DNA of 64,000 bases. Source: Fibrobacter sp. (lineage in GTDB: Bacteria; Fibrobacterota; Fibrobacteria; Fibrobacterales; Fibrobacteraceae). Below, one piece after another: positions 7,629 through 14,551 of this stretch (its first letter is position 1; every line of letters begins with the position of its first letter). The notes beneath the pieces were generated by a model. That model was given only the letters and a program-made list of their open reading frames with translations. It was not told where the DNA came from and did not search any database. A program made the translations under genes and the position numbers. The stretch spans positions 1 to 64,000 of the forward strand of contig JAKSIH010000001.1 in assembly GCA_024398935.1 (NCBI GenBank). The letters are read 5' to 3'.

Positions 7629-7919
7629 ATGCTTGATAAAATTCTATTTTTTATATTTTCATTTCTATTTATAATAAAATCGTTTTATAACGCTTATATA
7701 AATAGCTATCCAGGTTATTTCTTCCATCTATATGGAATAGAAGGTACTATTGCAAATACAATTGTTTTTGTAGTTTCTTCAACGATGCTGTATCATTTTT
7801 TTACAAAAAAAATTAAGTGGCTGAGATATAAAGATTGGGTGTGGTTCGGCTTAGTTATTGGGGTTATGGATCTTATTGTGCATTCCTTATTTTTATGTAT
7901 AAAAGCTATACCGATTTGA
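7629..7919 (+). CDS. Small membrane protein, probable immunity protein for RHS cassette b
   Basis: Ninety-six residues with three hydrophobic segments (about 4-22, 38-56 and 70-92). It starts 12 bp after the stop of the toxin-like frame. It is strongly AT-rich, like the other immunity-type genes of the island. Position and membrane character suggest it protects against the hydrophobic C-terminal domain of cassette b. No named family was recognised. Confidence 0.55.
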   Translation: MLDKILFFIFSFLFIIKSFYNAYINSYPGYFFHLYGIEGTIANTIVFVVSSTMLYHFFTKKIKWLRYKDWVWFGLVIGVMDLIVHSLFLCIKAIPI

Positions 7920-8059
7920 TTCTATTGCAATCCCCCCGATAAATAAAGGGATCCATAAGTAGAAACAAAAATTAAGGCCGCGCCTTCATCGGTGTGACCC
8001 TTCGATTTATCAGTAGCATCAAAAACCTCCTGCAAGCCCTTATTTTTCACAGAGCAACA
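7920..8059. other. Non-coding spacer with a decayed copy of the RHS 3' terminator
   Basis: No gene is seen. The segment 7974-7996 (GGCCGCGCCTTCATCGG and on) matches 10254-10275, the hairpin that ends the RHS island. Here the second arm is mutated and the T-run is lost. The following bases (about 7997-8059) loosely resemble 5840-5897, upstream of the first toxin-antitoxin promoter. The 3' end of an ancestral rhs gene and the upstream flank of the toxin-antitoxin operon were therefore probably duplicated together. Confidence 0.5.
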
Positions 8060-8092
8060 TTGACAAGAGAATCTTCAGTAACGTATATTACT
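8060..8092 (+). promoter_or_regulatory. Second copy of the toxin-antitoxin promoter and operator
   Basis: TTGACA (8060-8065), an 18-nt spacer and TATATT (8084-8089) are seen. The palindrome AGTAA-CGTATA-TTACT (8077-8092) overlaps the -10. AAGGAG lies about ten bases before the start codon at 8115. Spacer length, -10 sequence and operator position all match the copy at 5898-5930, so the two operons could be under shared repression. Confidence 0.65.
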
Positions 8093-8114
8093 CTATAGAA
8101 AAGGAGTCGAAAAA

Positions 8115-8288
8115 ATGTCTAATGCAGAAGCTTTGCACCAACTGTACGCACAATGTCAAAAAATTAATTTTGACGAATCCTATGACATTATCGCTTCTGC
8201 TCAAACTCCGGATGAAGCGGATTTCTTTCATCTTGCTACAGATTTAATTCTCAAACAGAAAAAAGTTATTGAAGAGAATCGATTCTAA
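8115..8288 (+). CDS. Second copy of the small antitoxin-like protein
   Basis: Fifty-seven residues, close to the 59-residue protein at 5951: both start MSNAE, share CQKINFDESYDIIASAQ and end EENRF. This copy lacks two residues of the lysine/glutamine run (LKQKKVIEEN). The stop TAA overlaps the next ATG (TAATG). It still has the promoter, operator-like palindrome and Shine-Dalgarno sequence, so it should be expressed. Its toxin partner, however, has been replaced by an unrelated domain. It could cross-neutralise the intact zeta toxin upstream. Confidence 0.75.
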   Translation: MSNAEALHQLYAQCQKINFDESYDIIASAQTPDEADFFHLATDLILKQKKVIEENRF

Positions 8289-8635
8289 TGAAGCGGTACA
8301 TTCTTTTTGCGGGATGCTTACCGGGGAAATCTGCTCCAGGCATAAAGGGTGCTTTGCGTGTAGGTTATTCTTCTGCTGACCCAAAAGAAGGTTTTTCTAA
8401 TTCGTTGGTCGGTGCTATGGAGGGTTCTCCCAGAAAAGGCCTTGTGGTTGGAGTGTCTGAATCTTGGGAAGTCTCTGCTGATGTCCCTACTCATTCTGTT
8501 GAATTTGGTATTGGAAATCAAAATAACGTTTCGATTCAGGAAGAAACCTCTTATACTGTTCCTTTAAGAGGTCTTTTAGATGCCGGCATGGATAGGGTTT
8601 TGAATAGTGAGTTTACCAATGATGACGCAGACTAA
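8288..8635 (+). CDS. Chimera: first ten codons of a zeta toxin fused to an RHS-type toxin tip (cassette c)
   Basis: A 115-residue protein. Residues 1-10 (MKRYILFAGC) are identical to the start of the intact zeta toxin at 6130. From residue 11 (LPGKSAPGIKGALRV) the sequence is unrelated to zeta: no GGHGIP motif, and the P-loop is broken. It instead resembles the polar, glycine/serine-rich end of a secreted toxin cassette. The frame is open across the junction, so the chimera inherits the toxin-antitoxin promoter and ribosome binding site. Its stop overlaps the next gene by 17 bp. It may be a working toxin under new control or a recombination by-product. The tip family was not recognised. Confidence 0.6.
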   Translation: MKRYILFAGCLPGKSAPGIKGALRVGYSSADPKEGFSNSLVGAMEGSPRKGLVVGVSESWEVSADVPTHSVEFGIGNQNNVSIQEETSYTVPLRGLLDAGMDRVLNSEFTNDDAD

Positions 8636-9047
8636 AAAGAAAATATACAAGGCGAAAGGTAAGTTTTCATTTTTTTTCTTTCTTTTGCCGGCAGTTTTTA
8701 TTATTTGCACCGACATACGTTGTTGCTACGCAATAATCGCATCTTTGCATAATGGTGTTCAAACGGATTGGTTCGTGTCTATAATAGAATTATCTGTCCT
8801 TCTTTCCTTTACAGGAGTAATTCTTTTTTGGCTTCTTAATATGAACCCAGTTAGGATTATTGAGTGTAATGATGTATTTGAATTCGTCTATCTTTGTAGA
8901 AATAAAGTTATAGTCAAAAAAATGAATGTCAATATTCTACAAAAGGATATAGATGATGATGGATGGTATGCTATTTTATTTTTGCAAGGAAGATTTACGT
9001 ATATTTCAGGTGTTGATTTCCCTAAGTTACGGCATTTAATAGAATAA
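8619..9047 (+). CDS. Membrane protein, probable immunity protein for the chimeric cassette c
   Basis: About 142 residues from ATG 8619 (8622 is an equal choice). It overlaps the end of the chimeric gene, so the pair is probably translationally coupled. There is a basic N-terminus, two hydrophobic segments (about 20-40 and 55-77) and then a soluble C-terminal half (residues about 79-142, including NKVIVKKMNVNILQKDIDDD and GWYAILFLQG). The overlapping layout and membrane anchor are typical of toxin-immunity pairs. No named family was recognised. Confidence 0.6.
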   Translation: MMTQTKKKIYKAKGKFSFFFFLLPAVFIICTDIRCCYAIIASLHNGVQTDWFVSIIELSVLLSFTGVILFWLLNMNPVRIIECNDVFEFVYLCRNKVIVKKMNVNILQKDIDDDGWYAILFLQGRFTYISGVDFPKLRHLIE

Positions 9048-9067
9048 TTTAATCTCTTTTGACTTGG

Positions 9068-9530
9068 TTTGTGAATGCCGAAGCAGACCCGAAGCCGTTC
9101 ATTCTGCGGGATTGCGTATGGGAAAATGCAAAACAGCGAATTCGGGACGAGGTATTCTAGCTAGCTTGATTTCCGGTATTTTGCAGATGATTGGAGAGGT
9201 ATGCCGGTGGAGTTCAGGATGGAAACGAGAGCAGGAAATGTACTTGAGAATACGCGTGGTTGTAGCAGGGACAGCGTAAGGCTGCTGATGGCATACGACG
9301 GTTCCGGCAGGCGCGTGTCCAAGACCCGCATGCGCAAGGAACGTGACGACGAGACCGCGCTGAACTACTTCGGCGCAAGATGTCTGGATACCATGCTGGG
9401 AATGTGGATTTCTGTGGATCCGGCCCGTCAGTTTAGCAGTCCGTATCTGTATGCGGGGAATGGCGTTAGTCCAATAGTAGTGGTAGACCCAGATGGGAAC
9501 GTTGCTGTTGAAGATATATCAATTGAGTAA
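9068..9530 (+). pseudogene. Decayed RHS fragment without a toxin domain (cassette d)
   Basis: Two RHS pieces in different frames. Bases 9068-9160 encode FVNAEADPKPFILRDCVWEN and then stop. From about 9187 the frame MPVEFRMETRAGNVLEN, LLMAYDGSGRRVSKT, DDETALNYFGARCLD, WISVDPARQF follows and stops soon after VDPDGN at 9530, so the variable domain has been lost. It has the same internal deletion as cassette a (KTRMRK joined directly to ERDDET). Point changes at normally conserved sites (GARCLDTMLG for GARYLDPMLG) also mark it as decaying. Confidence 0.8.
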
Positions 9531-9596
9531 TTCTGTTTTTTTAGGGTTGCTTGTAATTAGTAACATGATGACTTAATAACAGAATGGAGTGATGAA

Positions 9597-10088
9597 ATGC
9601 AGTCAGTAAAAGATGATCTTAAGGAATTTGAAAAAGATGTTCAAAAATTAACTCTTGATGAGTTAGATTTGTTTCGTCATAAATTAAAAAAATCGGATGA
9701 ACGCGTTGTGGTCATTGAAAAAAGAATTGATGATTTAATTTGTGAACAGTTTAAATCCGGAGAGCTAAATAAACGGTTGGAACAAAGATATAAATCCCAA
9801 AAGAGAATCACAACTCTTGCTGTGAAAATAGTCTGTGCTATACTTTTGATTATTGCCTTTTTTTCTTATTTGAAAGGGTGGAAACCATATGAATCATTTC
9901 GTGCTTTTTGTGTTGGTTGCGCTGCATTGGTATATGGTGTAGTTTCCATTGTTGAGAATCGTTTTAGTTTCCTTTTTGATCTCTATCACAGAAAAGCTTA
10001 TCCTACAAAATATTGGTTAAGTGTTTGCTCTTTGTTTATTTTAGGATTCTTTTGTATAGTTGTCTTGGGCCTGCATGGACCTAAGTGA
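9597..10088 (+). CDS. Coiled-coil membrane protein, probable orphan immunity protein
   Basis: A 163-residue protein. The first 75 residues are charged and helical (DLKEFEKDVQKLTLDELDLF, KKSDERVVVIEKRIDDL), a likely coiled coil. Three hydrophobic segments follow (about 76-91, 101-117 and 139-158). ATG 9597 follows GGAGTGATGAA. It sits where an immunity gene should be, after RHS fragment d, but that fragment has lost its toxin. Its stop overlaps the last RHS fragment. No family was recognised; the immunity role is inferred from location. Confidence 0.55.
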   Translation: MQSVKDDLKEFEKDVQKLTLDELDLFRHKLKKSDERVVVIEKRIDDLICEQFKSGELNKRLEQRYKSQKRITTLAVKIVCAILLIIAFFSYLKGWKPYESFRAFCVGCAALVYGVVSIVENRFSFLFDLYHRKAYPTKYWLSVCSLFILGFFCIVVLGLHGPK

Positions 10089-10288
10089 AATCAAAAAACA
10101 ACTTCGTGTACGATTTCGAGGGTAATCTCATCGAGGACCGCTCCAAATCCCTGAAAATTTCCTATGATTGGAGGGGAATGCCGGTGGAGTTCAGGATGGA
10201 AAGCAAATCAGGAAACGTACTTGAAAATACGCATGGTTGCAGTAAAAAACAAGGGCCGCGCCTTCATTGGTGCGGCTTTTTGTATTGA
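10085..10288 (+). pseudogene. Terminal RHS fragment (cassette e)
   Basis: It encodes NNFVYDFEGNLIEDRSKSLK, ISYDWRGMPVEFRMESK and GNVLENTHGCS. It then breaks into non-RHS sequence at about 10242, directly at the terminator region. The GTG at 10085 that opens the frame lies inside the end of the previous gene, so it is not a real gene start. The DNA of its RHS part is nearly identical to the start of cassette a, which points to recent duplication. Confidence 0.8.
10255..10281 (+). terminator. Terminator at the end of the RHS island
   Basis: The hairpin GCCGCGCC-TTCATT-GGTGCGGC is followed by TTTTT. On the minus strand the same hairpin is followed by a T-rich run, so it may also end hflX transcription. 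A decayed copy lies at 7974-7996. Confidence 0.75.
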
Positions 10289-10294
10289 TGGACT

Positions 10295-11689
10295 TTACAC
10301 TTCGTAGATCCCCGGTTCGCGGTAGTTTTCGTCGCGGTCCCTTTCCTTAGTCATTCCCGGCCTGACCGGGAATCTAGAATCGGAAACGCTTTCGGCGGGG
10401 TGGGCGGGCCAGGGCGATTCCACTTCTTCCTTGATCTGGGCGGCAGCGGCCTCGCGCTTCTTGTGCCAGGCGGCCAGCTGCTCCTTGAAGGCTTCGCGAA
10501 GGCGTTCCATGCCGATGTTTTCCTTGGCGCTGACCTGAATTGCCTCGGGGTAATTTTCAAGCAGTTCGTTACGGCGGGCTTCGTCGCAGGTTTCCACCTT
10601 GTTGAACACGCGGAGGCGGGGCGTCTCGGGGCTGATAATGCCCTGCAGCGTCTTGTGGGTTACTTCCAGATGTTCGCGGTAGTCTGGAGCGCTTCCGTCA
10701 ACCACCTCAAGGATGCAGTCGGCATGGGCGGCAACTCCCAGGGTGCTCTTGAAGGTTTCAATCAGGTTGTGGGGGAGCTTGCGGATAAATCCCACAGTGT
10801 CGGACAAAATAATGTTCTCGCCTTCCAGGAACAGTTTGCGCGTCGTACTGTCCAGCGTAGCGAAAAGCTTGTCTTCCACATAGACGTCGGCGCCGGTCAG
10901 GCGGTTGGTGAGGGTGGACTTGCCTGCATTGGTGTAGCCCACGATTCCCAGATGGAAAATGTCGTTGCGGTTCTCGGCCTGTTGCTCGCGGGCGTCCTCG
11001 ATCTTTTCAAGCTTTTTCTTCAGTTCCTGGATTCGCTTACGGATCATTCGACGGTCCGTTTCCAGCTGGGTTTCGCCAGGGCCCTTCGTTCCGATACCGC
11101 CGTTATGCTGGCGGCATAGGTGAGTCCATGCACCCGTCAGGCGGGGCATCATGTACTGCAGCTGGGCCACTTCCACCATGAGGCGGCTTTCGGCAGTGAC
11201 CGCATGCTTTGCAAAAATATCCAGGATAAGTCCGGTACGGTCCAGCACCTTGATTCCGGGGAGTCGGGCTTCCAGATTGCGCACCTGGGATCCGCTCAAG
11301 TCGTCGTCGAAGACCACCATCTTGGCGTCGTTTTCTTCTAGCGCCCGTTTGACTTCGTTTACCTTGCCTTCGCCGATGAGGGTGGCTGCGTTGAACTGCT
11401 GAACGCGCTGCAGGAAACTTTGCACCACTTCGGCGCCGGCGGTTTCTGCCAGGCGGCCAAGTTCCGCCAGCTGTTCTGTAGCGAGCCAGGGACGAATTTT
11501 TGGCGTGGCTATGCCTACCAGAATGCATCGTTCTTTCTGAACCTTGTTTTCTTTAAGGCCCCGTTCCCCGCGGGATTTCTTTTCGCGACGCTGGTTCTCG
11601 CTGGAAAATTCATCGGCGTGGTCACTGTCTAGCCCCCGGTTGAATTCTGGAGCGTTTCCTCGATTTCGCTGATTGTCTTGTCTGCGCAC
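10295..11689 (-). CDS. hflX: GTPase HflX
   Basis: A 464-residue ribosome-associated GTPase that splits stalled or heat-damaged 70S ribosomes. The N-terminal HflX domain (about 50-220) includes GEGKVNEVK and GPGETQLETDRRMI. The G domain starts with G1 GYTNAGKS (251-258), G3 DTVGFI (297-302) and G4 NKVE. The start is GTG at 11689 behind AGGAAAGAACA; no suitable ATG exists. The first 50 residues are charged and low-complexity. Near the C-terminus the stretch SDSRFPVRPGMTKE is encoded by a palindromic intergenic-type repeat (10350-10376) that has entered the gene in frame. The gene is divergent from the TPM protein gene. Confidence 0.95.
   Translation of the reverse strand: MRRQDNQRNRGNAPEFNRGLDSDHADEFSSENQRREKKSRGERGLKENKVQKERCILVGIATPKIRPWLATEQLAELGRLAETAGAEVVQSFLQRVQQFNAATLIGEGKVNEVKRALEENDAKMVVFDDDLSGSQVRNLEARLPGIKVLDRTGLILDIFAKHAVTAESRLMVEVAQLQYMMPRLTGAWTHLCRQHNGGIGTKGPGETQLETDRRMIRKRIQELKKKLEKIEDAREQQAENRNDIFHLGIVGYTNAGKSTLTNRLTGADVYVEDKLFATLDSTTRKLFLEGENIILSDTVGFIRKLPHNLIETFKSTLGVAAHADCILEVVDGSAPDYREHLEVTHKTLQGIISPETPRLRVFNKVETCDEARRNELLENYPEAIQVSAKENIGMERLREAFKEQLAAWHKKREAAAAQIKEEVESPWPAHPAESVSDSRFPVRPGMTKERDRDENYREPGIYEV
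10350..10376. repeat. GTCAT-type palindromic repeat inside the hflX 3' end
   Basis: GTCATTCCCGG, loop CCTGA, CCGGGAATC form an 8-bp perfect hairpin. Related elements begin with GTCATYCTG and end near GATCTAG or AATCCAG at 20761-20796, 23381-23423 (minus) and 26776-26807, all between genes. Here the element encodes part of the HflX tail. Confidence 0.65.
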
Positions 11690-11858
11690 TGTTCTTTCCT
11701 ATTCCTTTTTAACCTAATATAGAATCATCCCGCCAGCGAGAAAATGAATTCAGTGCCGAATTTCGGTAAAAATAATATTGACTCAAATGCTGGATTTAAT
11801 TTGTAATGTATATTTTGTCTGTAGTAGAATAGATGTATTCTTACAATGGAGAAAAATA

Positions 11859-12764
11859 ATGGCATTTCTAAAAGGGCATTTGCCTTGGACCAGGATTATC
11901 CTTTCCTTAATCGTATGGATGGCCGTTTTTGTGTATGCGGTCCCGGTGGAAAAACTTCCCCCGAGGCCTCTTGCCCAATTTATTACGGACGCAAACGGGG
12001 AGACTGTCGAAATTCCGAATTACATCCATGATGACGTTGGGATCATGACTCCCGAGGAACAAAGAAAGTTTAATTACCTTTCGGATTCCCTGTATGCGCT
12101 AACCAACGTTGCCATGGCTATAGCCATCGTGAAGGATATCGGCGATTACGATATCCGCGATTTCGGCCTGTCTGTCGCCCGTCAGTGGGGCGTTGGCGGG
12201 GAAACGAATGAAGGCGTCTTTACCCTGATCGTCATGGATAAACGGGAATTCACTACGGAAATTGGAATTGGCGCCGAAGGCTACCTTACGGACCTTAGAA
12301 TCAGTCAGTTCCAGAACGCGCATCTGGTTCCTCATTTTAAACAGGGAAATTATGGCGCAGGGCTTTTGGAGTATTCCTATACCATAGCACAGGCGGCAGC
12401 CAAGGAAAAGAACTTGACTCTCAATGTGGATTCCCTGGGCTACGCTTTTGAAACGAAGGCCGAGGAACCCCGGACAGAAAAAAATGAGGATAATCCGTGG
12501 TATTATGATTATCTTGGTTTTCTATTGACTATCGGTTTTTTCCTGCTGATCCTTTTAGCCGACTATCTCATCTATTACAAGGAAGAAGTTCTCGTTGCCA
12601 GACGCGAAAAAAGAGCAAAAAAAACTTTCTGGCAGTTCCTGGATAGCACTGCCTCAAGCTCCAGTGGTGGTGGCCGCAGTAGTGGCGGAAGCCGCAGTAG
12701 TGGATCCAGCAGGGGATTTGGTGGCGGCCGGTTTGGCGGTGGTGGTTCCCGCGGTGGCTGGTAG
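11859..12764 (+). CDS. TPM domain (YgcG/Psb32-type) membrane protein
   Basis: A 301-residue protein with a signal sequence or membrane anchor (IILSLIVWMAVFVYA). A TPM domain runs from about 50 to 205 (YIHDDVGIMTPEEQRKF, SVARQWGVGGETNEGVF, IVMDKREFTTEIGIGAEGYL). A second membrane segment lies at about 222-245, and the protein ends in a Gly/Ser/Arg-rich tail finishing GGSRGGW. This layout is that of YgcG-like proteins, which have been linked to envelope maintenance and photosystem repair; no firm enzymatic role is known. ATG 11859 follows a TGGAG ribosome site. A TATATTTTG promoter motif lies about 40 bases upstream. Confidence 0.85.
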   Translation: MAFLKGHLPWTRIILSLIVWMAVFVYAVPVEKLPPRPLAQFITDANGETVEIPNYIHDDVGIMTPEEQRKFNYLSDSLYALTNVAMAIAIVKDIGDYDIRDFGLSVARQWGVGGETNEGVFTLIVMDKREFTTEIGIGAEGYLTDLRISQFQNAHLVPHFKQGNYGAGLLEYSYTIAQAAAKEKNLTLNVDSLGYAFETKAEEPRTEKNEDNPWYYDYLGFLLTIGFFLLILLADYLIYYKEEVLVARREKRAKKTFWQFLDSTASSSSGGGRSSGGSRSSGSSRGFGGGRFGGGGSRGGW

Positions 12765-12797
12765 TGGAGTCTTCGTCTAAAATTTTAAATTTGGGCT

Positions 12798-13400
12798 ATG
12801 CGTAATTACCTTCTGACTTTAACGATGCTGGTTGTTCCGGTTATTGCCCTTGGGGCCCCAAAGGCAAAGAAGAATGAAATTAGAGATTCCCGCGACAGGC
12901 AGGTCTATAGGACTGTCGCTATTGGCGGGAAAACCTGGCTAGGGGACAATCTGAATTATGCCGGAGAAGGGAGCTTCTGCTACAAGGACGATGAGGATAA
13001 TTGCGCAGCCTATGGACGGCTTTATACCTGGAATGCCGCAAGAACGGCCTGCCCCGCAGGATTCCATTTGCCCACTCACGAGGACTTTGAATCCCTGTGG
13101 AATGCCGCGGGTGGTCAGTACGATGCCGGCTATTATGTAAAGACCGATTATGGCTGGTCTGGCGACGCCAACGGAAACGATACCCTGAAATTCAGCGCCA
13201 TGCCTGCAGGTAACCGCTTCGATGATGGCACCTATGGGAATTTGGGAAAGTTCACTTTCTTCTGGACCAGTGATGACAAGCTGGATGGCATTGGAGCGGG
13301 CAAGGCCCGTACCTGGTTTCTCTCCTCGAAATCGGTGGACTTTAGCTATACCAGCAAGGCCAAGGATTTTGGCTTTTCCGTTCGTTGCGTTAAGGATTGA
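12798..13400 (+). CDS. Secreted FISUMP domain protein
   Basis: A 200-residue protein with a signal peptide (MRNYLLTLTMLVVPVIALGA) and one FISUMP domain (TIGR02145), the paralogous domain amplified in Fibrobacter. Typical elements are RDSRDRQVYRTVAIGGKTWL, GDNLNY, RLYTWNAARTACPAGFHLP and the ending FSVRCVKD. The exact function is unknown; such domains are on secreted or surface proteins and are thought to aid substrate attachment. The ATG lies 5-7 nt after TAAATTTG (12786-12793) with no Shine-Dalgarno sequence, so it is probably leaderless. The next gene encodes another FISUMP protein 36 bp downstream. Confidence 0.9.
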   Translation: MRNYLLTLTMLVVPVIALGAPKAKKNEIRDSRDRQVYRTVAIGGKTWLGDNLNYAGEGSFCYKDDEDNCAAYGRLYTWNAARTACPAGFHLPTHEDFESLWNAAGGQYDAGYYVKTDYGWSGDANGNDTLKFSAMPAGNRFDDGTYGNLGKFTFFWTSDDKLDGIGAGKARTWFLSSKSVDFSYTSKAKDFGFSVRCVKD

Positions 13401-13436
13401 TTAAATCCGTTTCAAAATAACATTGGGTTTTAGCTT

Positions 13437-14519
13437 ATGAAAAACTTGAACTTGCTTTCTCTTCTTGTAACAGCTGTACTAGCCTGTTCCGTGTCCCACG
13501 CCGCGGATAAGATTCCCCTGTCCAAAGTGTCCAGTGTAGGTGGAAATATCAATTTGATAGGGCAGGGAAAAAATACATACGAAGCGATGAATGTCCTGGA
13601 TGGAAATCCGGGTACGGCCTGGGCTGTTTCCTATGAATACGGAAAGTGTGTGCTCCAGCTGAATCCCGCTGCTGCAGGAGCCGAGGTCACGGAAATCCTC
13701 ATGAACAATGGTTACGGGAAGGACAGAAACTCGTTTGCCAATAATAGCCGTGCCAAGGAAATTTCCGTTTATGTCAACGGGCTGGAACCGCAAAACTTGA
13801 TCCATAAGGTAACTCTCAAGGACCAGATGGAACCGCAGGTGGTTGCCATTCCCGCTACGAAAAACGTGGACGCACTCTTCATTAAAATCGAGTCCGTCTA
13901 TAAAGGCAAAAAGTGGAACGATCTCTGCATTTCTGAAATAAGCCTCCAGGGCGTAAATCATCAGGTGCCCGCTCCTGTTGCAGGGGAAGTCCTTAAGGAT
14001 TCCCGCGATGGGCAGTCCTATAGGACCGTAAGGATTGGCGACCAGGTCTGGATGGCACAGAACCTGAACTTTACCGTTGGTGTTAACTGGTGTTACGATG
14101 ACAAGGCTGAAAATTGCCAGAAGTACGGTCGTCTATACAACTGGAATACCGCCATGACGGCTTGTCCCGCAGGTTGGCACTTGCCCAGTCGGGCCGAGTC
14201 CGAAACTCTGGTGTCTTTTGCTGGAGGCTCGATGCTAGGTGGACGGAAACTGAAGTCCACCAGCGGCTGGTCCGGTAAATCCGACGGCATGGACCCATTT
14301 GGTTTCAATGCTATTCCCGCGGGCTTTCGTAAAACAAGTGAGCATATAGATGGCTTTGATTGGCTTGGATACGCCACATTCATCTGGACTACTGCAGAGT
14401 CGATGTTTGATAAGTCCGATGCCCTGGGGCTATTTATGTCGAGCGGTGGCGACCGTGTTGAATTGAGTGACGAGAATAAGGAAACCACGGGCGCTTCTGT
14501 TCGTTGCCTCAAGGATTAG
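13437..14519 (+). CDS. Secreted protein with a discoidin-like glycan-binding domain and a FISUMP domain
   Basis: A 360-residue protein. Signal peptide (about 1-22, ending VSHAAD). Residues about 23-180 form a galactose-binding/discoidin-like sheet domain of the NADase-type glycan-binding kind (EAMNVLDGNPGTAWAV, EILMNNGYGKD, CISEISLQG). A FISUMP domain fills the rest (LKDSRDGQSYRTVRIGDQVW, MAQNLNF, CPAGWHLPSRAE, ASVRCLKD). Combining a glycan-binding module with FISUMP suggests a surface or secreted protein that contacts plant polysaccharide. It follows the smaller FISUMP gene and is probably co-transcribed with it. The specific ligand is unknown. Confidence 0.85.
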   Translation: MKNLNLLSLLVTAVLACSVSHAADKIPLSKVSSVGGNINLIGQGKNTYEAMNVLDGNPGTAWAVSYEYGKCVLQLNPAAAGAEVTEILMNNGYGKDRNSFANNSRAKEISVYVNGLEPQNLIHKVTLKDQMEPQVVAIPATKNVDALFIKIESVYKGKKWNDLCISEISLQGVNHQVPAPVAGEVLKDSRDGQSYRTVRIGDQVWMAQNLNFTVGVNWCYDDKAENCQKYGRLYNWNTAMTACPAGWHLPSRAESETLVSFAGGSMLGGRKLKSTSGWSGKSDGMDPFGFNAIPAGFRKTSEHIDGFDWLGYATFIWTTAESMFDKSDALGLFMSSGGDRVELSDENKETTGASVRCLKD

Positions 14520-14551
14520 CTTCCTGAAAGCTTTTGCTATATTGCCTCCCG

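Noticed and set aside
4685-10288. A complete rhs gene broken by frameshifts
   Set aside because: The fragments repeat the same C-terminal core several times rather than adding up to one gene, so they are separate cassettes.
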